DNA of 64,000 nucleotides from Caldisericota bacterium (GTDB lineage Bacteria > Caldisericota > JANLFM01): the NCBI GenBank assembly GCA_024655965.1, contig JANLFL010000001.1:340120-404119 (forward strand). The letters are read 5' to 3'. Below are positions 7,674-15,712 of this stretch, one piece after another (positions within the stretch are counted from its first letter, which is position 1; every line of letters begins with the position of its first letter). The notes under the pieces were generated by a model, which did no database searches, had not been told where the DNA came from, and saw nothing but the letters and a program-made list of their open reading frames with translations. A program made the position numbers and the translations under genes.

Positions 7674-9767
7674 ATGAAAATCGGCCAGAAAGTCCTCATT
7701 AGTTTCTTTATTATCGGGGGAATTCCCCTCATCGCCCTTGGGATCTTAGCTTATCTATTTTCTACCCAAATCCTTTTAAAAACTGAGGCCCAGCACCTTA
7801 TAAGTTCCCTCTCCGCCGTCGAATCGTTCATCGACCTTCAAAAAACTGAGCTCCAGATGACAGCTGAAGATTATGGGCTCTGGACAGACCATTACCAGGC
7901 GATCCTTGAGGGGAACTCTTCTTGGATCGAGGAAAACATTACCTCCTGGATTCCCAAGCAATTCGATATTGAACTTCTAATCCTTTTTGACCGCTCGGGA
8001 AATGTCCTGGGCTCCTCGGGATCCCGGGAGCTCTTCAATTCTAAAATACTCGAACTTGCCCGCTCCAAAGCCCTGGGGAACTCGGAGTTTTTCTCAGGGA
8101 CCGAGCGTTTGGGGAAATCTCTGGCGATTTTTTCCTCGGGACCCATACTTCAAAACGACGGCAAAGGTCCCCCAGAAGGAGCTCTGATTCTCGTAAAATC
8201 AATTGCTCCCCAGGACCTTTCTCTTTTTGAGGGCCCAGGTTCCTTTCCCGTAATTCAAACATCCGAGCTTTTGGTCAATCCAAAATTTCGGGATATCCCT
8301 CAACTTTCCCAGATCAAGGGTCTTGAAGAAAAGATGGCTTCTGAAGATGATTACCAGGTCCTTTCCGGAGGCGCCATTTTTGCCCGAAAACCTATCCTCA
8401 ATCCCCAAGGGGAGGTTATCGCAAATCTCGGGTATTTCAGCCTTGCCCAGGAGGTCAACCAGGCAAGAAGGAATACGATCATCTTTTCATTAATTATCGG
8501 GTTTGGATTCCTGGCACTTTCTTTCATCGCTTCCGGTTTCCTCCAAAGGTGGCTCCTTTCCCCTTTAAACCTGCTCTTAATCGACGCCAAAAAACTCCTT
8601 TCGGGAAGGGAAATTTCCTCTCGGGAATTTCCCAATGACCTTGTGGGCGCTATCGCCTCCTCCATGATGGAACTTTACCGGGAATCCAGGGACGCCCGAC
8701 AAAAAGCGGAGGCGGAGAGCACCTGGTTCCAGGGAATCCTTGACTCCTCCCAGGATGCGATCCTGGTCTTCGATTCCCAGGGGAAGTTGGCCGATGCGAA
8801 CAAAGCTGCGGAGGATTTTTTCTCCCAATCCAAAGCAAGCTTTTTGGGCTTAAACCCGGAGGAAGCCCTGAAAAAAGCCAAAATTGACCCCCAGACTCTC
8901 ACTCCCAGATTCTGGGAAGGCTTTAAAGAAGCCATCCAATCCGGGAAGAGATCAGAATATGAGGGGAACTTCGCCGCATTGGACAAGCGGGTCCTGGTTA
9001 CCATCTTTCCTTTGATTATTGACAGAGAAATAAAAGGGGTAATCCTGAATTTAAAGGATATTACCTCCATGAGAAAACTTGAATCGGAGAGGCGGACCCT
9101 TTTAGAAGGGGTCGCTCACGACCTGGGCTCCCCCATCACCACCCTTATGGCTGCGGTGGAGCTTTTAAAAGGCTGCGATCCTTCCCAGGCTTCCAGTTAT
9201 CTCCGGGGGATGGAAAATAACCTGCTCCTTATAAAGAACCTGGTTCAAAATCTGGTTAACTTAAACCGTTTGGAAGCGGGCATGCTGAAGCCGGAATTCA
9301 CCAAGATCGACTTGCCTTCCTTTTTCGAAAGGGTTCGCACGATGTTCCTTCCCCTGATACAGTCAAGAAGGTTAAATTTTGCCCTGGATTGCCCTCAGGA
9401 TCTTCCCCCGGTGAAGGCCGACCCCACCCGCCTTGAAGAAGTTTTCTCCAACCTGCTTTCCAATTCCTGCAAAAACACACCCCCAGATGGTTTGATCTTT
9501 ATTTCCGCAAGGAGGGCGGATTCCTCGGTAAAAATCCTCTTTTCGGACACCGGATACGGGATCCCTCCCGAGGAAATGCAGTTTGTCTTTCAAAGGTTTC
9601 AGCAGGGCCGCTCCGGGAGAAGAGCGGGAGGAAGCGGACTTGGTTTGTTCATCACCAAATCCCTGGTTGAATTAATGGGGGGGACAATTTCCCTCAAAAG
9701 CGAGAAGGGGAAGGGAACAACCGTTGAGGTGTCCCTTCCCCTTTTTCAGGAGGAAATCACAAACTAA
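7674..9767 (+). CDS. Membrane sensor histidine kinase (CHASE4-like sensor, PAS, HisKA, HATPase)
   Basis: A 697-residue kinase. Helix 1 (about 8-32) and helix 2 (about 267-290) flank an extracytoplasmic sensor whose early part (AEDYGLWTDHY ... WIEENI) resembles CHASE4 domains. A short linker/HAMP-like segment follows, then a PAS domain (ILDSSQDAILVFDSQGKLADANKAAEDFF, from ~353) and HisKA with the phosphoacceptor H482 in VAHDLGSP. HATPase_c has the N box NLLSNSCKNTP and the G boxes DTGYGIP and GGSGLGL. No response regulator is adjacent: the next gene is convergent, so this is an orphan kinase here. The ligand is unknown. The upstream Shine-Dalgarno is weak. Confidence 0.9.
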   Translation: MKIGQKVLISFFIIGGIPLIALGILAYLFSTQILLKTEAQHLISSLSAVESFIDLQKTELQMTAEDYGLWTDHYQAILEGNSSWIEENITSWIPKQFDIELLILFDRSGNVLGSSGSRELFNSKILELARSKALGNSEFFSGTERLGKSLAIFSSGPILQNDGKGPPEGALILVKSIAPQDLSLFEGPGSFPVIQTSELLVNPKFRDIPQLSQIKGLEEKMASEDDYQVLSGGAIFARKPILNPQGEVIANLGYFSLAQEVNQARRNTIIFSLIIGFGFLALSFIASGFLQRWLLSPLNLLLIDAKKLLSGREISSREFPNDLVGAIASSMMELYRESRDARQKAEAESTWFQGILDSSQDAILVFDSQGKLADANKAAEDFFSQSKASFLGLNPEEALKKAKIDPQTLTPRFWEGFKEAIQSGKRSEYEGNFAALDKRVLVTIFPLIIDREIKGVILNLKDITSMRKLESERRTLLEGVAHDLGSPITTLMAAVELLKGCDPSQASSYLRGMENNLLLIKNLVQNLVNLNRLEAGMLKPEFTKIDLPSFFERVRTMFLPLIQSRRLNFALDCPQDLPPVKADPTRLEEVFSNLLSNSCKNTPPDGLIFISARRADSSVKILFSDTGYGIPPEEMQFVFQRFQQGRSGRRAGGSGLGLFITKSLVELMGGTISLKSEKGKGTTVEVSLPLFQEEITN

Positions 9768-9785
9768 GGTTTCTTTTTCGGGGTT

Positions 9786-12083
9786 TTACCATACAGGCCC
9801 GGTGTCCACATATTCGATCAGTTTTTCATTCCCTGATGGCAGACGCACACCTTTGTGGGAGGCAAAGGACTCCTCCCCCCAACCGTAGAACCAATCGGTG
9901 GGATTGCAATCCGGGAAATGCTGGACCACTGGCCCTTCAAGGAGTGGTCCCCTCCCCAGCGCCCGGTCAATTAAGGTGACGGTTTCTGCCCTGATAATGG
10001 GATCATCCGGATGGAAGGTCCCGTCGGGAAGCCCTTCCACAATCCCCAACACGTAAGCTGTCTCAATCTCCTTAATTGCCCAGTGCCCAGAAATATCCGG
10101 GAATGGGGGCGAAGGAAGGAAAACAACCGGGTCGATTCCCCTGGCCCTAATCATGGCCACCGCTACATTGGCACGGGTAGCAGGAACATCGGGGCGGAAA
10201 GTCCCATCCGGGAATCCGGTCATGATTCCCGCCCTGTGAACCGCTTCCACGTACTTGAAGCTCCAGTGAGTTGAGGGAACGTCCGAATAAAATTGCTCCC
10301 CTGTCACTGTGCTCTCCAGGTGGAGAAGCCGGGCGATTATTGCCGCAATCTCAGCACGGGTGACGTTCCTCTGGGGACCGAAAATATTACCCAGATCGCC
10401 GGTATAACCCTTGATGTAGGCTTCGTGGACTTTTCCGCCAACCACAACCACCTCGTCCTCGGATTCCACGATCATCGGGGGACGGGTAGAGGTTGCCACG
10501 GCTTTATTTCTGATCAGAGTGCCATCTGGAGTATCCGGGTCCACTTTGACTATCAACTTGAGAAGCCTCCAATCATCAGGAGCCAGATTCCCCAGATTCC
10601 AGGTCACCTCTTTTGTTGTGGGGTCGAATGTCCCCGCCGGGCCATAGGCGGTTGCTGGAGCATCCACGAAGGTGGTGTGATCGGGCAGAAGGTCCGTCAC
10701 TTTCACGAAGTAAAGTGTAACATCCCCTTTATTTGCCACAAGGATGAAGAAAGTGATGTCCTCTCCCGCCATTACACTATCCGCAGTCGCCTTTTTCTGA
10801 ATTACCAGCACTGGTTTTCCGGAAGGACCGGGGACTGTTTTTATAGAGGAAAAGAGTATGTAGCGCCATAATACCGCTACTGTCGAAGGAAGTTGCTCCC
10901 TGTAACCAACCACAGGGACAGGGGAACCCGAAGCTACACCATTTGCATTGACATCAGAGACGAAAAACTGGTAGGTCGCTCCCACAGGGGGAGAGGGGTT
11001 CATCAGGTAGACAACCACGAGGAATTTTGGTTCCAAAAGTTTGATCAAAAGCCCGGGCGGGGCGAATGAGAAAGTAATGGACCCGTCATCAGAGGGATAG
11101 GAGCCTGAGCCAAGAACGGTCTCCCCTGAATCATAAACCCCGTTCTGGTTCGCGTCCTCAACGAGGAGAACGCTTGCAATGTCTGTCTGGTCGTTCCCCG
11201 TGCCTGTGGCAGTTATTGTCAGGTCGTTCAAATAAACGTCCTCGGGGACAACGTCCTCCGTCTGCTCTACTGGAGCGGTGAGGACAATTTGCATCATCTC
11301 ATTGTACTTGTCCTCAGGATCGTAGTTGTGATCGTCCGGGGAATTCGGCCCCTCCTCGATCAACAGCCGACCCCGGGGAGCGCCCCAGCAATCGGAGGGG
11401 ACCATGTTTCCCCAGGTATCCGGGACCTTATAATTTGCACCGGTTGCACTGTACGGTGGCCAATAATATAAATACGGTTTCCCATCGGGTTCCATGGCCA
11501 CCGCATCGAAGAGACAACCTTTGGGGGATGGGTCGCAGATGGTAATCCCCAGAAAGTCGTAAGGGATGGCCATCTCCACGATCCAGTTAGATTCGCCCCT
11601 AGGGCCAATAACCCCAGAAAAGCCGGGCGGTTCGGGAATGTTCTGCCAATCGGTTCCTGTCCCAACCAGGAAGCCAAAATTAGGTCCGAACTCCCCTCCG
11701 CCTATATCTGCAATGATGCGTCGGTCATCAGCCTTGGGGGTCTTTCCCAAATTGTGGAGGGAACACCAGTTAAAGCTTACCTCGTAGAAAATATTGGGAA
11801 TTGAGTACAGGAGGTAAAGCCTGCCTCCTCCGGGGAAATCCCCGGGAATAGCCTTCATGTAGACCAACACCTGAGGGGCCCCGGTGGCTCCAAAAGAAAC
11901 CTGATTAGCGTCCGCCCACTCGTTTTTGGGGTCAACCTGACCATCGATTTTCGGGGTGGTCCCGAAATCGGAAGAGCAAGTCCATTCCTCGTTGTGCCCG
12001 GATGTCGGAGAGGGTAAGTATGAAAAGGATATCAGAGAAAAAACGGTGAGGAAAATCAAGACCACCTTTACCTTTCCCAACAT
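9786..12083 (-). CDS. Secreted SLH-domain surface protein with DUF11 domain
   Basis: A 765-residue exported protein with a signal peptide in residues 1-29. Residues ~35-245 look like a carbohydrate-binding/DOMON-like beta fold (PKIDGQVDPKNEWADA...NWIVEMAIPYDFLG). A beta-rich domain spans ~270-405 and a DUF11 'conserved repeat' domain ~425-535 (VTDLLPDHTTFVDAP...VTWNLGNLAP). Three C-terminal SLH repeats are recognised by TRAEIAAIIARLL, GFPDGTFRPDVPATRANVAVAMI and GLPDGTFHPDDPIIRAETVTLI. SLH domains bind pyruvylated secondary cell-wall polymer and anchor the protein outside the cell. A strong Shine-Dalgarno (AAGGAGGTG) lies 8 nt before the ATG. The binding target of the N-terminal domain is unknown. 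Confidence 0.85.
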   Translation of the reverse strand: MLGKVKVVLIFLTVFSLISFSYLPSPTSGHNEEWTCSSDFGTTPKIDGQVDPKNEWADANQVSFGATGAPQVLVYMKAIPGDFPGGGRLYLLYSIPNIFYEVSFNWCSLHNLGKTPKADDRRIIADIGGGEFGPNFGFLVGTGTDWQNIPEPPGFSGVIGPRGESNWIVEMAIPYDFLGITICDPSPKGCLFDAVAMEPDGKPYLYYWPPYSATGANYKVPDTWGNMVPSDCWGAPRGRLLIEEGPNSPDDHNYDPEDKYNEMMQIVLTAPVEQTEDVVPEDVYLNDLTITATGTGNDQTDIASVLLVEDANQNGVYDSGETVLGSGSYPSDDGSITFSFAPPGLLIKLLEPKFLVVVYLMNPSPPVGATYQFFVSDVNANGVASGSPVPVVGYREQLPSTVAVLWRYILFSSIKTVPGPSGKPVLVIQKKATADSVMAGEDITFFILVANKGDVTLYFVKVTDLLPDHTTFVDAPATAYGPAGTFDPTTKEVTWNLGNLAPDDWRLLKLIVKVDPDTPDGTLIRNKAVATSTRPPMIVESEDEVVVVGGKVHEAYIKGYTGDLGNIFGPQRNVTRAEIAAIIARLLHLESTVTGEQFYSDVPSTHWSFKYVEAVHRAGIMTGFPDGTFRPDVPATRANVAVAMIRARGIDPVVFLPSPPFPDISGHWAIKEIETAYVLGIVEGLPDGTFHPDDPIIRAETVTLIDRALGRGPLLEGPVVQHFPDCNPTDWFYGWGEESFASHKGVRLPSGNEKLIEYVDTGPVW

Positions 12084-12173
12084 AAAAATACACCTCCTTT
12101 TTTAACCACCAACCTCTTTGGGGTTGCTTCCACCCAAACTCAATATTAACAGATTTTAAAAAATTATTTGAAA

Positions 12174-13280
12174 TTAAAAAATTAAAAAATTCCCGTTTTC
12201 GTAAATCACCTTTCCGTCGGCTGTCACCCTGGAACCATTCTTCATCTCCCGAACCATGTCCCAGTGAATCGCCGATTCGTTCTTCCCCCCTGATTCGGAA
12301 TAGGAGTTCCCCAAGGCCAGATGAATTGTCCCCCCGATCTTTTCGTCAAACAGGGTGTTTTTGGTGCAGATTTGAATTCCAAAATTCGTCCCGAAGGAAA
12401 TTTCCCCGATCCTTCTCGCTCCGGGGTCAATTTCCAAGGCTGCTTTGAGGTTTTCCTCTCCCTTTTCCGCCTTGAAGTTAACGACCTCACCGCGACTGAA
12501 CTCCAGTTTTATCCCCTCAACCGGTTTCCCGAAAAACTCGCTGGGGTATTCGAAGAAAATGAACCCCTCTGCGGAGTCCTCGACCGGACCTGTGAAGATC
12601 TCCCCGTCCGGCATGTTGATTTTGCCATCGCAGTTGATCCACTTTCGCCCCTTGACCTTCATCTTCAGGTCCATTTCCGGCCCCTCAAAGTGAAGCTCCT
12701 CGACTTTCTCAAGGAACTCCTTTAACCTTTCCTGGTCGTCGTGGACCTTCCTCCAGTATGAAACTGGATCCTCTCCCTCAGGCATGCAAGCCTGGAAGAC
12801 GAAATCCCGGAAATCGGACAGGGACATCCCCGCCTCCTGGGCAAGGGCGTTGGTCGGATAGTCAAAGCCCACCCACTTGATCCCGCCTTCCTCCCGGGAG
12901 AGCATGTACCTCTTCATCAAGGGTTCGAGGACCTTTCTCCTTCGTCCGATCCTTTTGGGATCGATTCCCGAAAGCTCCCGCAAATTGGCTGGTGCTCCAA
13001 TGCCGATTTGAGCATCCAGGTGTTCGATTTCGAATTTCCTGACTTCCGAAACGAAATCCAGCTGTTCATCGGAAGCGTATTTGAAAAAAATCTCATCAAT
13101 CCCCTCGAGGTTCAGCCTCAATAGGGGATGCCCGCCATGGAGTAGGACCTCCCTATACAATGCCTGGACCAGCTCGGCGGCTTCCGGGGTGGAGTTTATG
13201 GAAACTACTTCACCGGGTTTCACCTCTACCGAGTAATCGACCAGCAAATGGGCAAGTTTATCAATCCTGGGGTCGCTCAT
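12174..13280 (-). CDS. M29-family aminopeptidase (AmpS/AmpT-like)
   Basis: A 368-residue cytoplasmic metallo-aminopeptidase of the M29 'thermophilic' family (typical length 360-415). The C-terminal half holds the metal-binding region: NMPDGEIFTGPVEDS around residue 225, EKIGGTIHLALGNSYSESGG around 315-330, and AIHWDMV around 343. The start codon lies 20 nt inside the upstream maturation-protease gene, so it is the last member of the hydrogenase operon. Its link to hydrogenase is unclear. It could help degrade the peptide tail released by HoxW or be a hitch-hiking peptidase. No GC-rich terminator was seen after it. Confidence 0.88.
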   Translation of the reverse strand: MSDPRIDKLAHLLVDYSVEVKPGEVVSINSTPEAAELVQALYREVLLHGGHPLLRLNLEGIDEIFFKYASDEQLDFVSEVRKFEIEHLDAQIGIGAPANLRELSGIDPKRIGRRRKVLEPLMKRYMLSREEGGIKWVGFDYPTNALAQEAGMSLSDFRDFVFQACMPEGEDPVSYWRKVHDDQERLKEFLEKVEELHFEGPEMDLKMKVKGRKWINCDGKINMPDGEIFTGPVEDSAEGFIFFEYPSEFFGKPVEGIKLEFSRGEVVNFKAEKGEENLKAALEIDPGARRIGEISFGTNFGIQICTKNTLFDEKIGGTIHLALGNSYSESGGKNESAIHWDMVREMKNGSRVTADGKVIYENGNFLIF

Positions 13281-13716
13281 TTATCTCCTTCCTTTCCAAG
13301 GCTTCCTTAATAATACCCTCAATTGCCTGAACTCCCTTTTTCAAGGACCTCTCCCCCCCGGGGGAAAGCCCCTCCCCAAAATCAAAATCCCACCCTCTGA
13401 TGGAAACCAGGAATGCCCTGGGCTTCTTGCCGTATAGTTCCTCAAGCCAGAAGAGAAATTGCTCCGGGAGGATGTGATGAGAGAGGAAGGAAGGTTTCGG
13501 TTCGGGGAAAATTTCCCGGATCTTCACTTCATCCCCTTCAAGGGAAGCGTCGACGAAGATCGCCAGGTCGCAGGAATTCAACTCTTCCAGAAGATCGAGG
13601 GAGAGCTCCTGAAGGAAAATTTTCCTTGCCGGGGAGCTGACCCTTTCAACCGCGAAATGCCCGATCCCGTCGTCCCTTCGGTAGGGGTTTCCGTATGCGA
13701 TTAAAAGAACCTTAAT
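13261..13716 (-). CDS. hoxW: [NiFe] hydrogenase maturation endopeptidase (HoxW/HycI family), apparent ATT start
   Basis: This protease clips the C-terminal tail of the hydrogenase large subunit after nickel insertion. The first in-frame ATG (13581) would give a 106-residue protein lacking the active-site motif. Reading further upstream adds KVLLIAYGNPYRRDDGIGHFAVERV, the family N-terminus with the GNxxRxDDGxG signature. There is no ATG, GTG or TTG before the in-frame TGA. An ATT at 13714-13716 aligns exactly with the expected initiator (IKVLLIA for MKVLLIA), has an AGGA about 9 nt upstream and overlaps the hoxH TAA. This gives 151 residues, the normal length. The conserved DD, a central D (FVDAS) and H (LSHHIL) are present. 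Use of ATT as the start is inference from homology. Confidence 0.82.
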   Translation of the reverse strand: MKVLLIAYGNPYRRDDGIGHFAVERVSSPARKIFLQELSLDLLEELNSCDLAIFVDASLEGDEVKIREIFPEPKPSFLSHHILPEQFLFWLEELYGKKPRAFLVSIRGWDFDFGEGLSPGGERSLKKGVQAIEGIIKEALERKEINERPQD

Positions 13717-15139
13717 CCCTTTGAATCCTATTCAGGAGCTTTTTCTGGGAATCGAATACCTCCACGACCAGGGGCATTTTCCCCACTGCATGGGTAGAAC
13801 AGGAGAGGCAAGGGTCATAGCACCGGATCGCTCCTTCCACCCGGTTGAGCATTCCCTCTTTGAGATTTTTTCCATCAACAAACCCCTTGGCAACCTGGTC
13901 AACGGCCTTGCCCATTGCCCAGTTGTTGTGGCCTGTGGCGACAATTAAGTTGGACTTCTTCATGGCTCCGGAGGTGAGGTCCACCCAGTAGTGGTGAATC
14001 AGGGTTCCACGCGGAGCCTCGATCACCCCGATTCCTTCCTCGTTTTTTGGGGTCCCGAAGCGGAAGACATCCTGGGAGAGAATTTCCGGATCATTAAGGA
14101 TTTCCATCGCCCTTTCCGCAGCGTAAAGGGCTTCGATCAACCGGGCGTAATGGTAGTAGAGTGAACTTTCAACTGGTTTTCCCCCATTAATCTTTTTGAA
14201 CTCCAGAAATTCCTTCTGGGCAAGGGGCGTGGAAATGGAATCCGCCACGTTCAACCTTCCCAGTGGCCCCACTCGATAGAAGCCCTCCTCGGGACCGAAC
14301 TCCTTGAAGAAGGGGAATTTGAGATAGGTCCAATCCTCCACCTTCTCCCCGATGAACTTGAGGTAGTCCTTTCCCTCAAACTCCCTGACGATTCTTCCTT
14401 CCTTGTCCATGAATCGAACCAGGCCATCGTAGAGCTCAAGGGACCCATCCTTTTTAACAAGCCCCATGTAACCGGAGGGGAAGGAGGCGAACTTATCGCA
14501 TTCCTGCTTGTGCTCCGATATCCACTTCTTGGCGATCTCAATCCCTTCTTGAAGATAGGGGATTCCCTCCTCCAGGAAGCTGAGCATCTCGTCCCTGCGG
14601 GCTTGGTCAAGAGAGGAGTTAACCCCCCCTGGAACAGCGAATGTGGGGTGAATCCTCCTTCCCGCAACAAGTTCTATCACCCTCTGTCCGAACTTGCGGA
14701 GTTTTACCGCTTTCAGCGCCAGATCGGGATTAGCCTGGATCAGACCCACAACGTTTCTCAATGCGGGGTCAGAATCCCATCCTAAAAGAAGGTCCGGCCC
14801 CGCCAGCTCGAAGAAGTGCATGGAATGGGACTGGAGTACCTGCCCCATGTGCACCAGCTCCCGCAGGAGCTTTGCGGGTCGAGGGATGTCAACCCCTAAA
14901 ACTGCGTCGCAGGCTTTCGCCGCAGCCAGATGGTGAGATATGGGGCAGATCCCGCAGATCCGCGGGGTGATGATGGGCATTTCGAAGAAGGGCCTTCCCT
15001 CGGTGAACTTTTCGTAGCCCCGAAATTGGTCAACGTGAAAAAAGGTCTTTTCAACTTTGCCTTGGTCGTCGAGCAGTATCGAGACCCGGGCATGACCTTC
15101 AATTCTGGTTACCGGATTTATGGTAATTTTTTCTCCCAT
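13712..15139 (-). CDS. hoxH: Cytosolic [NiFe] hydrogenase large subunit, group 3 (HoxH-like)
   Basis: This is the catalytic subunit (475 aa) that interconverts H2 with protons and electrons. Both nickel motifs are intact: RICGICPISHH near residue 60 and DPCLSCSTHA near the C-terminus. Twenty-five residues follow the terminal motif histidine; they should be removed by HoxW, whose gene overlaps the stop. VTRIEGHARV at the N-terminus and the overall length fit HoxH of NAD-linked group 3d enzymes, or the L subunit of related HydABCSL enzymes. The gene follows hoxY with an 8-nt gap. Confidence 0.94.
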   Translation of the reverse strand: MGEKITINPVTRIEGHARVSILLDDQGKVEKTFFHVDQFRGYEKFTEGRPFFEMPIITPRICGICPISHHLAAAKACDAVLGVDIPRPAKLLRELVHMGQVLQSHSMHFFELAGPDLLLGWDSDPALRNVVGLIQANPDLALKAVKLRKFGQRVIELVAGRRIHPTFAVPGGVNSSLDQARRDEMLSFLEEGIPYLQEGIEIAKKWISEHKQECDKFASFPSGYMGLVKKDGSLELYDGLVRFMDKEGRIVREFEGKDYLKFIGEKVEDWTYLKFPFFKEFGPEEGFYRVGPLGRLNVADSISTPLAQKEFLEFKKINGGKPVESSLYYHYARLIEALYAAERAMEILNDPEILSQDVFRFGTPKNEEGIGVIEAPRGTLIHHYWVDLTSGAMKKSNLIVATGHNNWAMGKAVDQVAKGFVDGKNLKEGMLNRVEGAIRCYDPCLSCSTHAVGKMPLVVEVFDSQKKLLNRIQRD

Positions 15140-15147
15140 GTTTCCTC

Positions 15148-15690
15148 CTAATCGTACCTCAGAAGCTCTTCCTTGAGCTCCGGGGTCTTTCCTTCAAGGA
15201 TGTCCTTAAGTACTTTATAGATTGCATCGGCCGGAGGGGGGCAGCCGGGGATGTAAAAATCGACCTTCACGACCTCGTTAAGGGCCATGCACTTTTTTAG
15301 GTGCTTTCCGATTCCCGGTCCCTGGGGGATTTTTCCTCCAACGGTGCTTTCGGTGGTCTCATACCCCCTCTTGAGGAGTTCTTCAATCGGGATGTAGTTC
15401 CTCATGGTGTTAATTCCCCCAAATACCGCGCAGTCCCCCAAAGCGACCAAGACCTTGCACCTTTCTCGAAAGAGCTCGGCGACCTCCTTGTGGTGGTCTG
15501 TTGCCACGGCTCCCTCGATTATCCCCAGGTCGGTTCCAGGAGCGGGGACCTTTAAATCCGTAATGGGGGTGGCGGTGATCACCAGTCCCATCTGGACCAG
15601 TTCGACGATCCGCTCGTCCATATCCAGAAGGGACATGTGGCATCCTGCACATCCCTCCAGCCACTCGCTTGCAAGAGTAATCTTTTTCAT
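15148..15690 (-). CDS. hoxY: [NiFe] hydrogenase small subunit (HoxY-like)
   Basis: A 180-residue small subunit with one [4Fe-4S] cluster: EWLEGCAGCHMSLLDMDE near residue 10, ALGDCAVFGG near 87 and IPGCPPPADA near 148 supply four cysteines. It lacks an export signal and the medial/distal cluster domain of membrane uptake hydrogenases, as in soluble HoxY/MvhG proteins. It should relay electrons between HoxH and the HoxU Fe-S chain. It is tightly placed between hoxU and hoxH. Confidence 0.93.
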   Translation of the reverse strand: MKKITLASEWLEGCAGCHMSLLDMDERIVELVQMGLVITATPITDLKVPAPGTDLGIIEGAVATDHHKEVAELFRERCKVLVALGDCAVFGGINTMRNYIPIEELLKRGYETTESTVGGKIPQGPGIGKHLKKCMALNEVVKVDFYIPGCPPPADAIYKVLKDILEGKTPELKEELLRYD

Positions 15691-15712
15691 TGGCTTCCTC
15701 CTGACCTCTGCC

